This document shows positions 7,464-10,000 of a stretch of DNA of 10,000 nt, in pieces (positions within the stretch are counted from its first letter, which is position 1; the number at the start of each line of letters is the position of its first letter). A model generated the notes under the pieces. That model saw only the letters and a program-made list of their open reading frames with translations, made no database searches and was not told the origin of the DNA. Source of the stretch: Botryococcus braunii (lineage: Eukaryota > Chlorophyta > Trebouxiophyceae); the NCBI GenBank assembly GCA_002005505.1, contig KV908447.1, forward strand, positions 341,955 through 351,954. The letters are read 5' to 3'. The position numbers and the translations under genes are program-made.

Positions 7464-7706
7464 CCACGAAACACCGTTCCAGCGTGATGGTGTCCTGGCG
7501 GACTTCCGCACGCGTGGGAACACACGAAACTCGGACGTAGCGATAGCGGCGCCTCCCGCGAAAGTTTGCCGCTCCCTCCTCAACCCGCCTAAACTTCCAC
7601 CGCGTGCCGGGCCCGCGTCCCTCCTCTTCGGAACAGGATCACCCCTTTCAATCGACTTGCTTGTGTGTGTTCCACATTGGAAGTTCTAATTCAAAACGCT
7701 GGCCAG
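7464..7706. other. CpG-rich stretch, no gene recognised
   Basis: Between about 7490 and 7620 the DNA is GC- and CpG-rich, unlike its AT-rich neighbours. It holds only short frames without motifs. It might be a promoter-associated CpG-rich region or part of an unrecognised element. Confidence 0.3.
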
Positions 7707-7933
7707 ACAGTACTGTTGTACAGGGCAGCTGTTGCAGAGGGCTGACTCCTCCGGCCAGAGGGAAGCTTCGAAGGAGCTACACTAGTGCAGGCATGCCATG
7801 ACGACCCCTTGCCAAGCAGGCGGTGTGTGCTGTGTATACGTACGTACCTACAGACCTTGCCAAGGCCCCGTCTTTCCTGCACTCCTCTCCGTATACGAGG
7901 TACATAGGAATCAGCTCTATACAACAGTACTGT
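7707..7933. mobile_element. Possible small element with 14-bp inverted ends
   Basis: ACAGTACTGTTGTA at 7707-7720 recurs as its exact reverse complement at 7920-7933. Weaker inverted similarity continues inward (GGGCTGACTCCT on the left against AGAGCTGATTCCT on the right, offset by about 13 bases). The ~227-bp span without a gene fits a MITE. The inverted word contains an internal 10-bp palindrome (ACAGTACTGT), which slightly raises the odds of coincidence. No target-site duplication is evident. Confidence 0.4.
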
Positions 7934-7990
7934 ACTAGTACTACAGGGGGCACATGCATGTACCTATGCCGCCGATGATAGATCTGAAGA

Positions 7991-8141
7991 TACTGACGCT
8001 CCGGAGGATCCTATTAATATTATCCCTCGATATTATAATAATATTATCCCTCGATACTCCTCGATAATACCCCTCGCTACTGACGCTCCGGAGGATCCTA
8101 ATAATATTATCCCTTGATATTATCCCATAATATCCCTCGAG
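7991..8141. repeat. 87-bp-period tandem duplication, AT-rich
   Basis: TACTGACGCTCCGGAGGATC begins at 7991 and again at 8078. The first 50 bases of the two copies (7991-8040 and 8078-8127) differ at about two positions. Each copy contains the 8-bp palindrome CTCCGGAG followed by AATATTAT blocks. The word TATCCCTCGATA or close variants is sprinkled through both copies, giving a nested short repeat. Confidence 0.88.
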
Positions 8142-8346
8142 GGGCCAATGCGTTGCGTGCGCATATGCAACAATAGTGCAAGTGGGATATACCTATCGAT
8201 AGACCTATAGGGGGGGGGGGAAGCTTCTTAAGTGGTCACACTTTTTAAAAGAGCATAAGTCAAATTTGTGGCAGGCCAGCAAACCACTCCCGCCGGCTGC
8301 GTAGGATTGCAATTGGTTGTTTGAAGAAGTTCACGGATGGTTAAGG
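8142..8346. other. No gene recognised; contains an 11-base G run
   Basis: Non-coding in appearance. It includes a homopolymer G run at 8210-8220 and no motif that I can support. Confidence 0.35.
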
Positions 8347-8374
8347 AGTTGGATCCATTGCAATGGATCCAACT
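8347..8374. repeat. Perfect 28-bp palindrome
   Basis: A spacer-free perfect palindrome with half-site AGTTGGATCCATTG, centred at 8360/8361. With one mismatch (8346/8375) it extends to 8343-8378, 36 bp in all. A perfect 28-bp dyad is very unlikely by chance at any one position. It could be a recognition site, a cruciform-forming sequence or the joined ends of an element. Confidence 0.93.
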
Positions 8375-8938
8375 TCTTTCTGGGCTACGTGCCGTACGGC
8401 CATCTTGAAATTTATGTACGTGTCAACTTGCCATGAGCGTCGAAGGAGAAGGGATTCCAGAGGGCAAGGCTCGCGGCCAGCCCTTTCTGAGATCCCAGCA
8501 AGATCACGTGGCGCATGGCCTTTTCTGAGAGCCCATTTTGGAGCGACTGAACTTGCAGCAGCATGCGCAGAGACCTTAAGGCAAGCTTGAGTGGGGCCAC
8601 GTGGGCGTGGACGTGGGCCACGTGCAAGTTATTGTCCTGGAATATACATTAATGGTGGCGTGGATCAACGGAGTCTAGAGATCTCACAGGGCCTTGAGAG
8701 TGCTCAACAGTCAACTACACAGCACCCCTAACTCGTACACGATTACGTAAGCAGAGCCTACTAATCATGACTGCATAGCAAAAGCATATACGAATGCTTT
8801 CATGGTCGTGGTATGCCGGCTAAAGTAAGCCAGAGGCAAGCGTCACTTCCCTTTGGAACGGAAAGGCGGGCTGGCTTGCTGTTTAACATGTCAGAGACCT
8901 CACGTTTTGGTCCGCAGAATCGACCGTTACCGCAGCAC
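8375..8938. other. No convincing gene; three CACGTG sites
   Basis: Short open frames on both strands have no recognisable content. The palindromic E-box/G-box core CACGTG occurs at 8505-8510, 8598-8603 and 8619-8624, the last two within a G-rich direct repeat of GGCCACGTG. A 7-bp-stem hairpin (AAAGCAT, loop ATACGA, ATGCTTT) lies at 8781-8800. No downstream gene is visible to assign a promoter to. Confidence 0.35.
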
Positions 8939-8956
8939 AAGCACAAGCTTGTGCTT
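8939..8956. repeat. Perfect 18-bp palindrome beside the CA tract
   Basis: Half-site AAGCACAAG, centred on AAGCTT at 8947/8948. It lies 8 bp before the start of the long CA tract. Confidence 0.88.
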
Positions 8957-8963
8957 CTGGGGC

Positions 8964-9066
8964 GCGCACAGACACAGACACACACACACAGAGACACACA
9001 CACACACACACACACTCACACACACACACACACACACACATGTGTACACACACACACACACGCGCG

Positions 9067-9101
<35 letters not shown>

Positions 9102-9140
9102 CCCCCCCCCCACACACCCACGCACGCACGCGCGCGCGCA

Positions 9141-9211
<71 letters not shown>

Positions 9212-9230
9212 ACACAGTCACACACGCACA

Positions 9231-9316
<86 letters not shown>

Positions 9317-9350
9317 GCACGCACGCACAAGCACACGCACACGCACGCGA
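8964..9350. repeat. Long (CA)n compound microsatellite, ~390 bp
   Basis: The largest simple repeat in the window. CA runs are punctuated by CGCGCG blocks (about 9061-9068, 9128-9139, 9195-9208), a C10 run near 9101-9111, ACAGAGACAC and CATGTGTACAC. It ends in ACGCACGC repeats. The mosaic of pure runs and shared interruptions suggests repeated slippage or duplication of an older compound tract. Long His-Thr and Cys-Val frames through it are artefacts. Confidence 0.97.
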
Positions 9351-9467
9351 CATGTTCTCCATCACAGATCTACCAAGGAATCATATGTCTGGAAACACAT
9401 CTTACCGTAATAATCATGAGAACGCCAGGTAGACGTGACGCTGCGGGTGCTTATTCTTCCTAATCGG

Positions 9468-9836
9468 CTAATGATCATGATAAACCAGTAATGGTATATT
9501 GCGAATATTCATGAGTGAGAGTTGGCTCATGGTGTACCACTGATGATCATGAACTCTGTTGTTGTTCCTCGATCCTTTGTTGAGGACGATACCTAAACAA
9601 TGGCTTGCAAGCCAATGTTTAAGTTCTTGAACTGAGCCGTCAATGCCACCTCTCATGCACCACATGAATTGCCAATTTCTGCGAAACAGATAAGCAGCAC
9701 TATGAGAGGGGGATAGACTATGCAATTGCTCCAGTCCTTGAGTGCGGCAAGTGCATACTACATGTACTTGTGTGCAAGTCCAACACTGACGAACTTGCAT
9801 TGTCTCTAGAGGCAGGGCGAGGTTCCACTGCTGCAT
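9468..9836 (-). CDS. Doubtful open frame, unidentified
   Basis: A 122-codon open frame on the minus strand from ATG (9836) to TAG. The product would be unusually rich in His, Trp, Cys and Gln and has no signal peptide, membrane segment or domain that I recognise. The initiation context (AAATGCAGC) is ordinary. Codon use shows no clear bias, and the frame also reads through the near-perfect palindrome at 9594-9621. It could be a fragment of an old transposable element or chance. Confidence 0.15.
   Translation of the reverse strand: MQQWNLALPLETMQVRQCWTCTQVHVVCTCRTQGLEQLHSLSPSHSAAYLFRRNWQFMWCMRGGIDGSVQELKHWLASHCLGIVLNKGSRNNNRVHDHQWYTMSQLSLMNIRNIPLLVYHDH
9594..9621. repeat. Near-perfect 28-bp palindrome
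   Basis: Half-site TAAACAATGGCTTG, centred on TTGCAA. Only one of the 14 base pairs is mismatched (the A opposite A at 9600/9615). Like the dyad at 8347-8374, its centre is a TTGCAA hexamer. Confidence 0.85.
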
Positions 9837-9913
9837 TTCAGCCCTCTCCGTGGAAAAAGGAGGTCCAGGCTTACATGCAGCAGGGAATCACCATGACTCT
9901 TCGAATCTGAGCA

Positions 9914-9942
9914 CGCACAAACACACACACGCACACACACGT

Positions 9943-10000
<58 letters not shown>
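9914..10000. repeat. (CA)n microsatellite running off the window edge
   Basis: CA-rich DNA with ACGCAC and ACGTGCAC interruptions becomes a pure CA run that continues to the last base, so the repeat is truncated by the window. CA is on the + strand, as in the other tracts to the right of 3.4 kb. Confidence 0.97.

Noticed and set aside
7450..7465. TACTATTAC, which fits the NANTATTAC nonanucleotide of rolling-circle (CRESS-type) replication origins
   Set aside because: It is not at the apex of a suitable stem-loop, and no replication-initiator protein frame is nearby. In this AT-rich, symmetric stretch a chance match is likely.
8363..8590. 75-codon + frame with an Arg-rich segment
   Set aside because: It starts inside the 28-bp palindrome, has no recognisable motif and overlaps an equally long minus-strand frame.
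8883..9463. Long overlapping open frames of poly His-Thr and Cys-Val on both strands (also at 1883-2410, 2166-2963, 3266-3781, 9806-10000)
   Set aside because: Dinucleotide CA/GT tracts contain no stop codons in any frame, so these frames are repeat artefacts with no independent coding evidence.

Overview
This window looks like nuclear DNA of a eukaryote. It is sparse in genes and rich in simple repeats, and I cannot place the lineage. The eukaryotic evidence is as follows. About a tenth of the window is (GT)n/(CA)n microsatellite, often with (GC)n segments. There are several minisatellites and a foldback (MITE-like) element. The best gene appears to be split by an intron and starts in a textbook Kozak context. 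There is no bacterial-style operon packing, ribosome-binding site or terminator. I found no rRNA, convincing tRNA or CRISPR array.

Layout. Bases 1-3,450 carry GT tracts on the + strand (369-425, 1898-2015, 2485-2661), a 61-bp minisatellite (542-727) and a 12-bp minisatellite (994-1053). Between these repeats are GC-rich, coding-like stretches on the + strand: about 1084-1890, 2130-2267 and a possible 37-nt exon at 2794-2830. Bases 3,450-3,632 hold a (CA)n(CG)n tract. A coding-like terminal segment follows, ending in TAG at 3966. These pieces could be exons of one + strand gene interrupted by repeat-filled introns, but I could not build a consistent splice chain. Bases 3,970-5,350 are AT-richer with no convincing gene.

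The most credible gene is on the minus strand at 6544-5353. Exon 1 starts at a GCCACCATGG context and encodes a clear signal peptide. A GT-rich and then U-rich intron follows. Exon 2 encodes an Ala/Pro/Thr/Gly-rich linker and a C-terminal domain of about 125 residues with six Cys and eight Trp. I do not recognise that domain. The product should be secreted or cell-surface.

Upstream of that gene, bases 6,950-8,400 are dense in inverted structures: a 248-bp foldback with two 120-bp arms (7114-7361), a perfect 22-bp palindrome and a 10-bp-stem hairpin directly beside it, a possible 227-bp element with 14-bp inverted ends, an 87-bp-period AT-rich duplication, and a perfect 28-bp palindrome (8347-8374). 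Bases 8,960-9,350 and 9,914-10,000 are long CA tracts. Between them lies one weak minus-strand open frame that contains a near-perfect 28-bp palindrome.

Most long open frames here are shadows of dinucleotide repeats, which are stop-free in all frames, and are not annotated as genes.
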